43,674 nucleotides of DNA from NCBI GenBank assembly GCA_022777585.1, contig JALFFZ010000009.1:1-43674 (forward strand), given 5' to 3'. Under the pieces are notes generated by a model. The model worked only from the letters and a program-made list of their open reading frames with translations, ran no database searches and was not told the DNA's origin. This document shows, piece by piece, positions 35,802 to 43,674 of this stretch. Position numbers and translations under genes: made by a program. Origin of the DNA: Bacteroidales bacterium (GTDB lineage Bacteria > Bacteroidota > Bacteroidia > Bacteroidales > UBA932). The first letter of the stretch is position 1, and each line of letters opens with the position of its first letter.

Positions 35802-36793
35802 CTTCCGCTCTCCACGCATTCAAACACATCAGGACTTATTACATAGTCTATAACGTCGTCCGGCAAACCGTCAATTGAAGGAATACATTGTCCGTGAACC
35901 GATTGCTCAAACTGTTCATAGTCTACATAGACATTGGCCATTCTCTCGGGATCCGAAGAAACAGGGAAAGTGCATCTGAAGGTCACCTCGGCTGTTGACG
36001 GATAAATGACTAAATTCTTTCCAGAAGGTACGTTCCTGCCCCTTACAGGCAATAAGGCCTTGATTTCCACATATCTGGATACCTCAATCGAATAATCTAC
36101 AGACTCGGAAGATATACGTATCCCCTGAATTTTTTCAAGTTTTGCAACTCCTCTTCGGGATGATGAGAGATTATCCAGAGAAATAGGCTCTGTAAACACC
36201 TTGTCAACAGATGCCAGATGAGATGGCTCCCCGTAGATTGTTACGGAGTCAGGGTTCATCCGCATTTCGCCCACAATTGTATATTGTGGCTTGTAACTTA
36301 TTGAATTTACGGGAACTACGGGAACCCGTCTATGATTCTCCTCAGGGAATCTGAAAAAGAGAGTGTCGCTGACGAAAGCCTCGAGTTTGACAGAGTTTCC
36401 GAATATTCTGGCAAAATAGCGGCCGAAATCAGACGAGGTCACATAGAAAGTTTCCCCTGACTTGAAATGAAGGTCGGGTTTCAGGAATTCCACGGGGACG
36501 GGCTTTCGCCGTTCAGCATTTCGCAGCCTGATAAGATTGAAGCCCCTGGCATTGCAACGTACCTGCACGAAATCGTGATTTGAAGAAGTCATGGAATGAC
36601 CCTCAATATTGCAGACAGCCTTCACCGGTACGCAGACAAGAGCGGAATAATTAAGGGAAAGGTTGTGCAACAGCCAGATGCCAAAAGCCAACAAGAGGGA
36701 GATGACGAAAATCTTTGCATCTCTCCCTCTGATGTGCAATTTCCTGAATATGTTTCCGAATACCTCCAGCATTTTCTTGAGAAAAAAATCCAA
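35798..36793 (-). CDS. YbbR-like domain-containing protein
   Basis: N-terminal TM, YbbR-like beta repeats (NPDSVTIYGEPSHLASVDKVFTEPISLDNLS); between yajC and coaE. Confidence 0.8.
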   Translation of the reverse strand: MDFFLKKMLEVFGNIFRKLHIRGRDAKIFVISLLLAFGIWLLHNLSLNYSALVCVPVKAVCNIEGHSMTSSNHDFVQVRCNARGFNLIRLRNAERRKPVPVEFLKPDLHFKSGETFYVTSSDFGRYFARIFGNSVKLEAFVSDTLFFRFPEENHRRVPVVPVNSISYKPQYTIVGEMRMNPDSVTIYGEPSHLASVDKVFTEPISLDNLSSSRRGVAKLEKIQGIRISSESVDYSIEVSRYVEIKALLPVRGRNVPSGKNLVIYPSTAEVTFRCTFPVSSDPERMANVYVDYEQFEQSVHGQCIPSIDGLPDDVIDYVISPDVFECVESGR

Positions 36794-36821
36794 TCGAGGA
36801 AGCGGTCAGGAAAAATCTGGA

Positions 36822-37145
36822 CTACTGCTGCTGAGCCTCCGAATAATCGCGGACAAGACACTGCTTGTCAACACGGAGCTTCACGTCGCCGTCCACCTTG
36901 AGGAGAACTGTTCTCTCCTTGACCTCGTCAACTGTGCCGTAGATACCGCCAGAAGTGATTACCTTGTCACCTCTCTTGAGTTCGCTGCGAAATTTTTCAA
37001 GTTCTTTCTGCTGCTTGCGCTGCGGACGGATCATGAAGAACCACATCACGATAAACATAAGTGCAAGCATAATCCAAAGGGAGATTCCACCGCCTGCCGG
37101 AGCGGCCTGAGGCGCAGCCTGAAGTACAATAGTAAGAATATTCAT
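36822..37145 (-). CDS. yajC: Preprotein translocase subunit YajC
   Basis: IMLALMFIVMWFFMIRPQRKQQKELEKFRSELKRGDKVITSGGIYGTVDEV. Confidence 0.95.
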   Translation of the reverse strand: MNILTIVLQAAPQAAPAGGGISLWIMLALMFIVMWFFMIRPQRKQQKELEKFRSELKRGDKVITSGGIYGTVDEVKERTVLLKVDGDVKLRVDKQCLVRDYSEAQQQ

Positions 37146-37167
37146 TTCAATTAAAATTTATATCGTA

Positions 37168-37175
37168 CAAATATA
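37168..37175 (-). promoter_or_regulatory. Putative -7 element (TATATTTG) for yajC
   Basis: CAAATATA on + strand, 23 bp upstream of the yajC ATG. Confidence 0.5.
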
Positions 37176-37212
37176 GTCAATGTCAATGAGAACGCCAAAT
37201 CATCTCCTGACA

Positions 37213-38187
37213 CTATGCCTGCGGGCGGACATCTGCATTCTTGACAATCTTGCCGTCCTCCGCCATCTTGCTGATAAGCCTGTCAAGCACTCCATTGACG
37301 AATGCACTGCTCTTCTGGCTGAAGAACTTGGAGATTTCCACATACTCATTGATTGTGACTCTGACCGGAATTTCAGGGAAAGTCTCAGCCTCCGCAAGGC
37401 CCAGCACAATCAGCGCAATGTCAATGCAGTTGAGCCTGTCAGAGGACCATCCTTTCAATGCTTCGCTGATCATTGCAAAATAGCCCTCATAGCCGGCAAA
37501 TGCATTTTTCAGCAACCTTCTTACAAACTCACGGTCACTCTGGACATCGGCCGAAGGCTTCTTCTTCCGGAGCATGTCGCTCTGGTAGAGATCCGGCATT
37601 CTCCACTGCGCTCCGGCGGCTGTTTCATTCAGGGTACGGCAGCAGAAAGTAAGGGCGTAAGCCAGGTCATCAGTCCAATATATGCTCTTGTCCTCGAGGA
37701 TTGGATAAAGCTGGGCATTGTCCACGAACTCCTCCTCGAAAATTCTTGTGAAAAGCTTGCAATCCTCCTTGAGAGACCTTTCCGGAGATGCCATATACTT
37801 CTTGAAATACTCCTTCTCCTTCAGGGAGTCAAGGACTGAGCCAATCAAAATGTCATAGGGCTGCCAGGAAAGTCCTTTTCGTGATATAACCTTCTGGAAA
37901 TCAGGGTCATTGTCAAATAACTCAGCCAATCTGTTCTCGGCGAACTTCGTATTCGGGCGGAGGTCCTCCTCGGTAGGATTGAACTTTTCCCTCGCCGACT
38001 TGATTCTTGCCGCGGCTTCCTTTGTGAGAGGTGAGATAATGGCCAGCATATATAGATAGAGATCCCTCGTAGCCTCACACGACTTGTCCAGGTTCTCCAT
38101 CGCCTCGTCAAGTGTCATCCTGCCTGTCACTGCATATCCGTAAAGCGTCTTGAAGGCCTTTATTCTCAGAATTCTTCTTCCTAACAT
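37213..38187 (-). CDS. nusB: Transcription antitermination factor NusB (long Bacteroidetes form)
   Basis: N-terminal MLGRRILRIKAFKTLYGYAVTG and C-terminal NCIDIALIVLGLAEAETFPEIPVRVTINEYVEISKFFSQKSSAFVNGVLDRL. Confidence 0.92.
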   Translation of the reverse strand: MLGRRILRIKAFKTLYGYAVTGRMTLDEAMENLDKSCEATRDLYLYMLAIISPLTKEAAARIKSAREKFNPTEEDLRPNTKFAENRLAELFDNDPDFQKVISRKGLSWQPYDILIGSVLDSLKEKEYFKKYMASPERSLKEDCKLFTRIFEEEFVDNAQLYPILEDKSIYWTDDLAYALTFCCRTLNETAAGAQWRMPDLYQSDMLRKKKPSADVQSDREFVRRLLKNAFAGYEGYFAMISEALKGWSSDRLNCIDIALIVLGLAEAETFPEIPVRVTINEYVEISKFFSQKSSAFVNGVLDRLISKMAEDGKIVKNADVRPQA

Positions 38188-38208
38188 ATTTTTCTTTCAA
38201 ATTTTTGC

Positions 38209-38216
38209 CAAAGATA
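38209..38216 (-). promoter_or_regulatory. Putative -7 element (TATCTTTG) for nusB
   Basis: CAAAGATA on + strand. Confidence 0.45.
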
Positions 38217-38239
38217 CTACCATTTTTGAAAAAAATCCT

Positions 38240-38247
38240 TACATTTG
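38240..38247 (+). promoter_or_regulatory. Putative -7 element (TACATTTG) for the PUR-domain gene
   Basis: TAnnTTTG match about 97 bp upstream of the ATG at 38344. Confidence 0.4.
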
Positions 38248-38343
38248 ATAATAATTAATTGATATTTGAGTCCGCAATGCAATCGCATACATCAAGCCGG
38301 GCAGACGCGGAGGGAAAAATTGACTGTTTTTAAACCGTACGAT

Positions 38344-38712
38344 ATGTATAAAGATGATTATGAGGGTGGGTATTCCCACGACCGCTCAGGTGATGAAATT
38401 TACTCAAAACCTGTAAGGGCCGGAAAGAGGACTTATTTCTTTGACGTAAAGTCAACTAAGGGGAACAATGATTTCTATCTTACAATAACTGAAAGCAAAA
38501 GAAAGATGGAAAGCGACGGCCGCTTCTCTTATGACAAGCACAAGATTTTCCTCTACAAGGAGGATTTTGAGAAGTTCGCTGAAGGTTTGCAGGATGCTGT
38601 CAACTACATAAAGAGCCAGTGTCTTCACGGAGAGCCGGTGGAGGATACTCACAGACAAAGGGAGGCATCCGCGGCGGAAAACAGACCGGAGTCTGATCCG
38701 GACGTTTTCTAA
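38344..38712 (+). CDS. PUR family (DUF3276) DNA/RNA-binding protein
   Basis: SKPVRAGKRTYFFDVKSTKGNNDFYLTITESKRKMESDGRFSYDKHKIFLYKEDFEKFAEGLQDAVNYIK. ATG at 38344; ORF track start is 38266. Confidence 0.88.
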   Translation: MYKDDYEGGYSHDRSGDEIYSKPVRAGKRTYFFDVKSTKGNNDFYLTITESKRKMESDGRFSYDKHKIFLYKEDFEKFAEGLQDAVNYIKSQCLHGEPVEDTHRQREASAAENRPESDPDVF

Positions 38713-38822
38713 AGCACGGGCAGTATCAGGTATTTCCGCTCCCGGCTATGTTCATCTCCAGTGGACGTGGCCGGGGCATGGTTTACTCACATTGATTGAC
38801 GGACATTTGCAAATTGCGAAAG

Positions 38823-40094
38823 ATGAATATATTACTGAAGAATATCGTTTGCAACGGAACTGTATCGGATATTTACATTGAAGGAAGTGTGATTGCAAGA
38901 ATCGTCACTTCCGCTGATGATCCTTTCGGACAGATTCCCGCTTCCGGTGTAGAAGTGGTTGATTGTCAGGGCAAAACAGCAATGCCTGCCTTTGTCAATA
39001 TGCATACGCACGCCGGAATGTCCCTGATGAGGGGGATAGAGGAGGATGTGCCACTGAAGGAATGGATCGACAGAATCTGGGAAGTCGAGTCCCATATCGA
39101 CGGGGATTTCGTCTATCACGCCACAAAGGTGGCCTGCCTGGAGATGATCAAGTCCGGTACCGTGACTTTCAATGACCAGTACTGGTTCCCGCTGATGGCA
39201 AGAAAGGCTGCAGTGGAGATGGGGCTCAGGCCGGTCATTTCATACGTCGTGCTTGAACATAACAATAAGGAAGAGGCTGAGTTCCAGAAAGATGAATGCG
39301 TCAGGACATACGAGGAAAGCCTCGGATGGAAAGATGGCGGAATATTTTCGATGGCATTCCATGCGATATACTCTGTAAGCGAGGAAATGATGCTTTGGAG
39401 TGCGGAGTTTGCCAGGAAGCACGGTCTGAAACTCCACATTCACCTGAGCGAGACAGAGAAAGAGGTAAGGGACTGTATGGCAGGGCACAATGGTCTCTCC
39501 CCTGTGGAATATCTCGACAGGCTCGGCATTCTGGGCCCGGATGTCATTGCAGCTCATACACTTTGGCTGAGCGATGAGGATGTCCGCATTCTCGGAGAAC
39601 GCAAGGTGAACTGCGTGCACAATATCAATTCAAACACCAAGCTGGCTTCCGGTTATCGATTCAGATACAATGAGTTGCGTGACGCCGGAGCCAATGTCTG
39701 CATCGGAACGGACGGATGCGCATCATCCAACAATCTGGATATGCTCGAGGCCATGAAGACTACGGCATTGTTCCAGAAGGCCTGGAGGGAGAATCCCAAG
39801 GCATTGCCACTATATGAATTGATCAGCCTTGCCACCCGCAACGGCGCTGACGCCCTCGGCCTCGATACCGGCCGTCTGGAAGCCGGGATGCAGGCCGATA
39901 TCTGCATTGTCAATACAGACAGCTCCTTCTTCCTTTCACCTGGCAGTTTTCTCTCGAATTTCATTTATTCCGCACACAGCGACTGCATTGACTCGCTGAT
40001 TTCAATGGGACGTTTCGTGATGAGGAACAGAAAGGTTGAAGGCGAAGAGAGCATTCTCCGCGATGCAAGGAAAGAATTAGGTAAAATCATGTAA
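38823..40094 (+). CDS. Amidohydrolase family protein, likely 5-methylthioadenosine/S-adenosylhomocysteine deaminase-type
   Basis: PAFVNMHTHAGMSLMRGIEEDVPLKEWI, KLHIHLSETEKEV, AAHTLWLSDEDV, GTDGCASSNNLDMLEAMK. Confidence 0.88.
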   Translation: MNILLKNIVCNGTVSDIYIEGSVIARIVTSADDPFGQIPASGVEVVDCQGKTAMPAFVNMHTHAGMSLMRGIEEDVPLKEWIDRIWEVESHIDGDFVYHATKVACLEMIKSGTVTFNDQYWFPLMARKAAVEMGLRPVISYVVLEHNNKEEAEFQKDECVRTYEESLGWKDGGIFSMAFHAIYSVSEEMMLWSAEFARKHGLKLHIHLSETEKEVRDCMAGHNGLSPVEYLDRLGILGPDVIAAHTLWLSDEDVRILGERKVNCVHNINSNTKLASGYRFRYNELRDAGANVCIGTDGCASSNNLDMLEAMKTTALFQKAWRENPKALPLYELISLATRNGADALGLDTGRLEAGMQADICIVNTDSSFFLSPGSFLSNFIYSAHSDCIDSLISMGRFVMRNRKVEGEESILRDARKELGKIM

Positions 40095-40106
40095 CTAATT
40101 AAAGAT

Positions 40107-40934
40107 ATGGACCATAGAGCAGAAAGAATACAGAACGCCGCTGAGTATCTGCGGAGTCAGTTGCAGGGCAGACAGCCTGTGGTGGGCATTGTCCTCGGAA
40201 GCGGTCTCGGCAAGCTGGCCGAGAAGATCGCAGATCCTATCGTGATTCCTTACAGGACGATTCCGGGATTCCCGGTTTCCACGGCAATAGGTCATAAAGG
40301 CAATTTCATCGTGGGTGAGCTTGGCGGGAAGACTGTCATTGCAATGCAGGGCAGGATTCATTATTACGAGGGTTATCCTATGGAGCTTGTCACAATGCCA
40401 ATCAGGGTAATGAAGGTCATAGGGATAAGGAATCTCTTCGTTTCCAATGCTGCCGGCGGCATCAATTTCGATTTCAAGGTAGGCGACCTGATGATTATCA
40501 GGGACCATATAAACCTTCTTCCGAATCCGCTTATCGGACCTAATCTCGATGACTTCGGTCCAAGGTTCCCTGATATGACACATCCTTACGATAAATCATT
40601 GATTGCTAAAGCGAAAGAAATAGCATCTCAAATGAAGCTTGAGCTTCGTGAAGGTGTTTATATCGCTGGGACAGGGCCTTCATACGAGACCCCTGCAGAG
40701 TGGCATTTCTTCCGCACAATCGGAGCTGACGCAGTCGGAATGAGCACCGTTCCGGAAGTTATTGTGGCAAGGCATTCGGAAATCCCTGTATTCGGCATGT
40801 CGGTAATCACCAACGCCGCCCAGGTGGAGTTCGATGCGGATTACAAAAATGACGGAGACGATGTTGTGATCGCCGCCAACGCCGCTGCCGACAAGATGTC
40901 GGCATTGTTTGAGAAACTAATTGAATCACTGTAA
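40107..40934 (+). CDS. Purine nucleoside phosphorylase (trimeric PNP type)
   Basis: [91 protein letters not shown]. Confidence 0.95.
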   Translation: MDHRAERIQNAAEYLRSQLQGRQPVVGIVLGSGLGKLAEKIADPIVIPYRTIPGFPVSTAIGHKGNFIVGELGGKTVIAMQGRIHYYEGYPMELVTMPIRVMKVIGIRNLFVSNAAGGINFDFKVGDLMIIRDHINLLPNPLIGPNLDDFGPRFPDMTHPYDKSLIAKAKEIASQMKLELREGVYIAGTGPSYETPAEWHFFRTIGADAVGMSTVPEVIVARHSEIPVFGMSVITNAAQVEFDADYKNDGDDVVIAANAAADKMSALFEKLIESL

Positions 40935-40941
40935 GCTGACT

Positions 40942-43017
40942 ATGGAGAATTACGGTTTTCTGAGGATTGCGGCGGGGGTACCTACTGTGAGGGTGGCAGA
41001 TGTTGACTACAATGTCGGAGAAATTCTGAAATTGGCTGAAAAGGCTGAGAATGAGCAGATTTCATTGCTTGCATTTCCAGAATTGTCCATTACCGGATAT
41101 ACCTGCGCCGACCTTTTCGGGCAGGAACTCCTGATTCGCAAGTCTGAAGAAGGTATCAAGGCTATCAAGGCTTTTTCGAGAGGCCGCAAAGTAACACTTG
41201 TAGTCGGCGTCCCGGTCAGAGTCAGGGGAAGACTTTATAATTGTGCCGCAGTAATCCAGAACGGGAGTCTCCGTGGTCTTGTACCCAAGCTTCACCTGCC
41301 TACGTACAACGAGTTCTATGAGTCACGATGGTTTGCATCCGGAGCCGATTTCATCAGTCGCGAAGGGCATCCAGAGGGCCATTTAAGAGATGACGGAAAG
41401 AGTTGCCATTTCGAGAGCGGAGCTGAAAGCATACTTTATGCTGGTGCTAAAGTAACGATTTCGCCAAACATTCTTTTTTCATTGGCTAACAGCACTTTCG
41501 CAATTGAAATTTGCGAAGACTTGTGGACACCTGCACCTCCTTCATCCTACCATGCACTGGCAGGAGCGGAAATCATAGTAAACCTTTCCGCAAGCAATGA
41601 GGTCCTCTTGAAGCATCAGTACAGAAAGAGTCTCATAAGCCAGCAGTCGGCAAGGACTGTTTCAGCCTACCTCTATGCCTCCTGTGGCTACGGAGAATCC
41701 ACGCAGGACCTGGTGTTTGCCGGTTCCTCAATGATTTACGAGAACGGCAGCATTCTAGCTGAGAATGAGAGGTTCACAATGGATAACTCATTGATATGCG
41801 CTGATATAGACATTGACAAACTGCAGATTTTAAGACAGAAGGAGAGCACCTACCATCTGATTTCACCTGACGGAAAGCGGGACGGTGAACTCCGTGGTTG
41901 CTATCTCAGGGTCCCAGCCGGTACCGGAGCTGACACTGATTTCGAAGCTAAACTGCTCAGGCACATTGAAGCACACCCATTTGTCCCTGGCTATAGCGTT
42001 TCTTCAGCTGACACGTTGGAAAACATTGAGGCACTTAAGGAAAGAGATGCAAGATGCGAGGAAATAATGGCAATTCAGACCCTCGGCCTTGCGACCAGGC
42101 TTGCGCATATCAACTGCCGTTCTGCCGTCATTGGTATATCGGGAGGTCTCGACAGCACATTGGCATTGATCGTGACCGTGCTTGCATTTGACAAGCTTGG
42201 CTGGGACCGAAAACGCATCATCGGCGTGACTATGCCGGGCCTTGGAACAAGCAGCAGGACGAGGGGCAACGCCTGGGATCTGATGGTGGCATTGGGCATT
42301 ACCGCGAGGGAGATTCCGATCGGCCAAGCCGTGGCACAGCATTTTGAGGACATCGGGCAGGACCCGACATTGACAGATGTAACCTACGAGAACTCTCAGG
42401 CGCGTGAAAGGACTCAGATTCTGATGGATGTAGCCAACAAGGAGGGCGGCATCGTTGTAGGTACCGGTGACCTGTCGGAGCTTGCACTGGGATGGGCCAC
42501 ATACAATGGTGACCATATGTCGATGTATGCCGTGAACTCGAGCATCCCGAAGACCCTGGTACGCTTCCTGGTGAAATGGGCTGCAGAGAAGAAACTCAGC
42601 GGCATCTCCCTTGAAAATGGCGGCAGAACAGCCTCTGAGATACTTCTGGATATAGTTGACACCCCTGTCAGTCCTGAACTTAAACCGGTGGACGAGAAAG
42701 GTGAAATTTCTCAGAAGACCGAGGATCTTGTCGGTCCTTATGAGCTTCACGACTTCTTCCTGTACAATTTCTTCCGCCTTGGTTACTCCCCGTCCAAAAT
42801 ACTCTTCCTAGCAAAGAAGGCTTTTTCCGGGCAGTACGACGACGAGGTGATTGAAAAGTGGCTCAGGACCTTCGTAAGAAGGTTTTTCGCCCAGCAGTTC
42901 AAGCGTTCCTGCCTGCCTGACGGCCCGAAGGTGGGTTCGGTATCACTATCGCCAAGAGGCGACTGGAGAATGCCTTCAGATGCATGGAATACATTGTTTA
43001 TGAATGATTTGCAATAA
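40942..43017 (+). CDS. nadE: NAD(+) synthase, glutamine-dependent
   Basis: N-terminal nitrilase domain (LLAFPELSITGYTC, FAIEICEDLWTP, SASNE) and C-terminal NAD synthase (GISGGLDSTLALIV, GTGDLSELALGWATYNGDH). ATG at 40942 preferred over the 40921 ORF start. Confidence 0.96.
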   Translation: MENYGFLRIAAGVPTVRVADVDYNVGEILKLAEKAENEQISLLAFPELSITGYTCADLFGQELLIRKSEEGIKAIKAFSRGRKVTLVVGVPVRVRGRLYNCAAVIQNGSLRGLVPKLHLPTYNEFYESRWFASGADFISREGHPEGHLRDDGKSCHFESGAESILYAGAKVTISPNILFSLANSTFAIEICEDLWTPAPPSSYHALAGAEIIVNLSASNEVLLKHQYRKSLISQQSARTVSAYLYASCGYGESTQDLVFAGSSMIYENGSILAENERFTMDNSLICADIDIDKLQILRQKESTYHLISPDGKRDGELRGCYLRVPAGTGADTDFEAKLLRHIEAHPFVPGYSVSSADTLENIEALKERDARCEEIMAIQTLGLATRLAHINCRSAVIGISGGLDSTLALIVTVLAFDKLGWDRKRIIGVTMPGLGTSSRTRGNAWDLMVALGITAREIPIGQAVAQHFEDIGQDPTLTDVTYENSQARERTQILMDVANKEGGIVVGTGDLSELALGWATYNGDHMSMYAVNSSIPKTLVRFLVKWAAEKKLSGISLENGGRTASEILLDIVDTPVSPELKPVDEKGEISQKTEDLVGPYELHDFFLYNFFRLGYSPSKILFLAKKAFSGQYDDEVIEKWLRTFVRRFFAQQFKRSCLPDGPKVGSVSLSPRGDWRMPSDAWNTLFMNDLQ

Positions 43018-43024
43018 ATTTGAA

Positions 43025-43426
43025 ATGAAATTTCCAATCATAATGTCATCATTGATCGCCGGACTCTTCTGCTGGAACTGTCAGGCACAGCCAAAATTCG
43101 AAACCCTTGACAATGAGGGCTTTGCGGAAGTCCTGAAAGATACAACCGTGCAGCTGGTCGATGTCAGGACCCCTGAGGAATTTGCAGAAGGCCACATCCC
43201 TGACGCATTGAATATCAATGTAATGGATGAAAACTTCATTGATCTGGCTATTTCTTCATTGGACAGGAAGAGGACAGTCGCAGTCTATTGCAGAAGCGGC
43301 AGACGCAGCAAGACAGCAGCCGGAGAACTTGCCAAGGAGGGGTTCAAGGTAGTGGAGCTCGAGGGCGGTTTTCTCGGATGGAATGGCCCGAAAACGAAGC
43401 CGGAAAACACTGAATCTCCTAGATAA
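43025..43426 (+). CDS. Rhodanese-like domain protein with N-terminal signal peptide
   Basis: LVDVRTPEEFAEGHIPDALNINV, AVYCRSGRRSKTAAGELAKEGFKVVELEGGFLGW; signal MKFPIIMSSLIAGLFCWNCQAQ. Confidence 0.92.
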   Translation: MKFPIIMSSLIAGLFCWNCQAQPKFETLDNEGFAEVLKDTTVQLVDVRTPEEFAEGHIPDALNINVMDENFIDLAISSLDRKRTVAVYCRSGRRSKTAAGELAKEGFKVVELEGGFLGWNGPKTKPENTESPR

Positions 43427-43674
43427 ATGCCTATAAACAAGCAAGATACAATATGCGCCCCTGCCACCATACCAGGAACAGGGGCGATTTCCGTTATCCG
43501 GCTCAGCGGACCGGAAGCGTTGAGCATTGCAGACAATGTCGTCACCTGCAGCGGGACTCCCCTATCTTCGACCGGCGGTTACCGGATAAGGTACGGCTCC
43601 ATCCTCGACCATGACGGCGAGATTGTGGACAATGTACTTGTGAGCGTGTTCCGTGCCCCGCATTCCTACACCGG
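43427..43674 (+). CDS. mnmE: tRNA modification GTPase MnmE, N-terminal part (truncated by window edge)
   Basis: MPINKQDTICAPATIPGTGAISVIRLSGPEALSIADNV...YRIRYGSILDHDGEIVDNVLVSVFRAPHSYTG; not in ORF track because the stop is outside the window. Confidence 0.95.
   Translation, partial: MPINKQDTICAPATIPGTGAISVIRLSGPEALSIADNVVTCSGTPLSSTGGYRIRYGSILDHDGEIVDNVLVSVFRAPHSYT

Noticed and set aside
42004-42750. Minus-strand 248-aa ORF
   Set aside because: Antisense to the NAD synthase domain of nadE.

Overview
This 43.7-kb window looks like a Bacteroidales-type chromosome segment. It is densely coding, and many genes are preceded by TAnnTTTG-like -7 elements. Most of it is recognisable core gene content: pyrG (partial), S-type sulfatase, CNNM/HlyC transporter, psd, cdsA, ftsH, rsfS, birA, rpe, pepD, dnaA, an MCE/MlaD protein, amidase, LptD-like protein, rho, TPR-HTH regulator, M13 peptidase, rnpB, queD, TSCPD protein, glpABC, SGNH hydrolase, LytTR regulator, rimO, coaE, YbbR, yajC, nusB, PUR protein, SAH/MTA-type deaminase, PNP, nadE, rhodanese and mnmE (partial). 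The exception is a non-coding block of about 1.9 kb at 23.16-25.02 kb, between the M13 peptidase gene and rnpB. It holds two tandem modules, each made of a structured head, a hairpin array and a structured tail. The head is a 107-bp element with 20-bp inverted arms. The array carries a 12-nt motif (GAACCWTCCAYG) that alternates orientation about every 26 bp. The first array also has a ~155-bp trimeric higher-order periodicity. The tails contain short hairpins, one with a compensatory stem change between copies. I cannot match this block to a known family from sequence alone, and it is the best candidate for something undescribed. No CRISPR array, prophage, transposase or tRNA was recognised.
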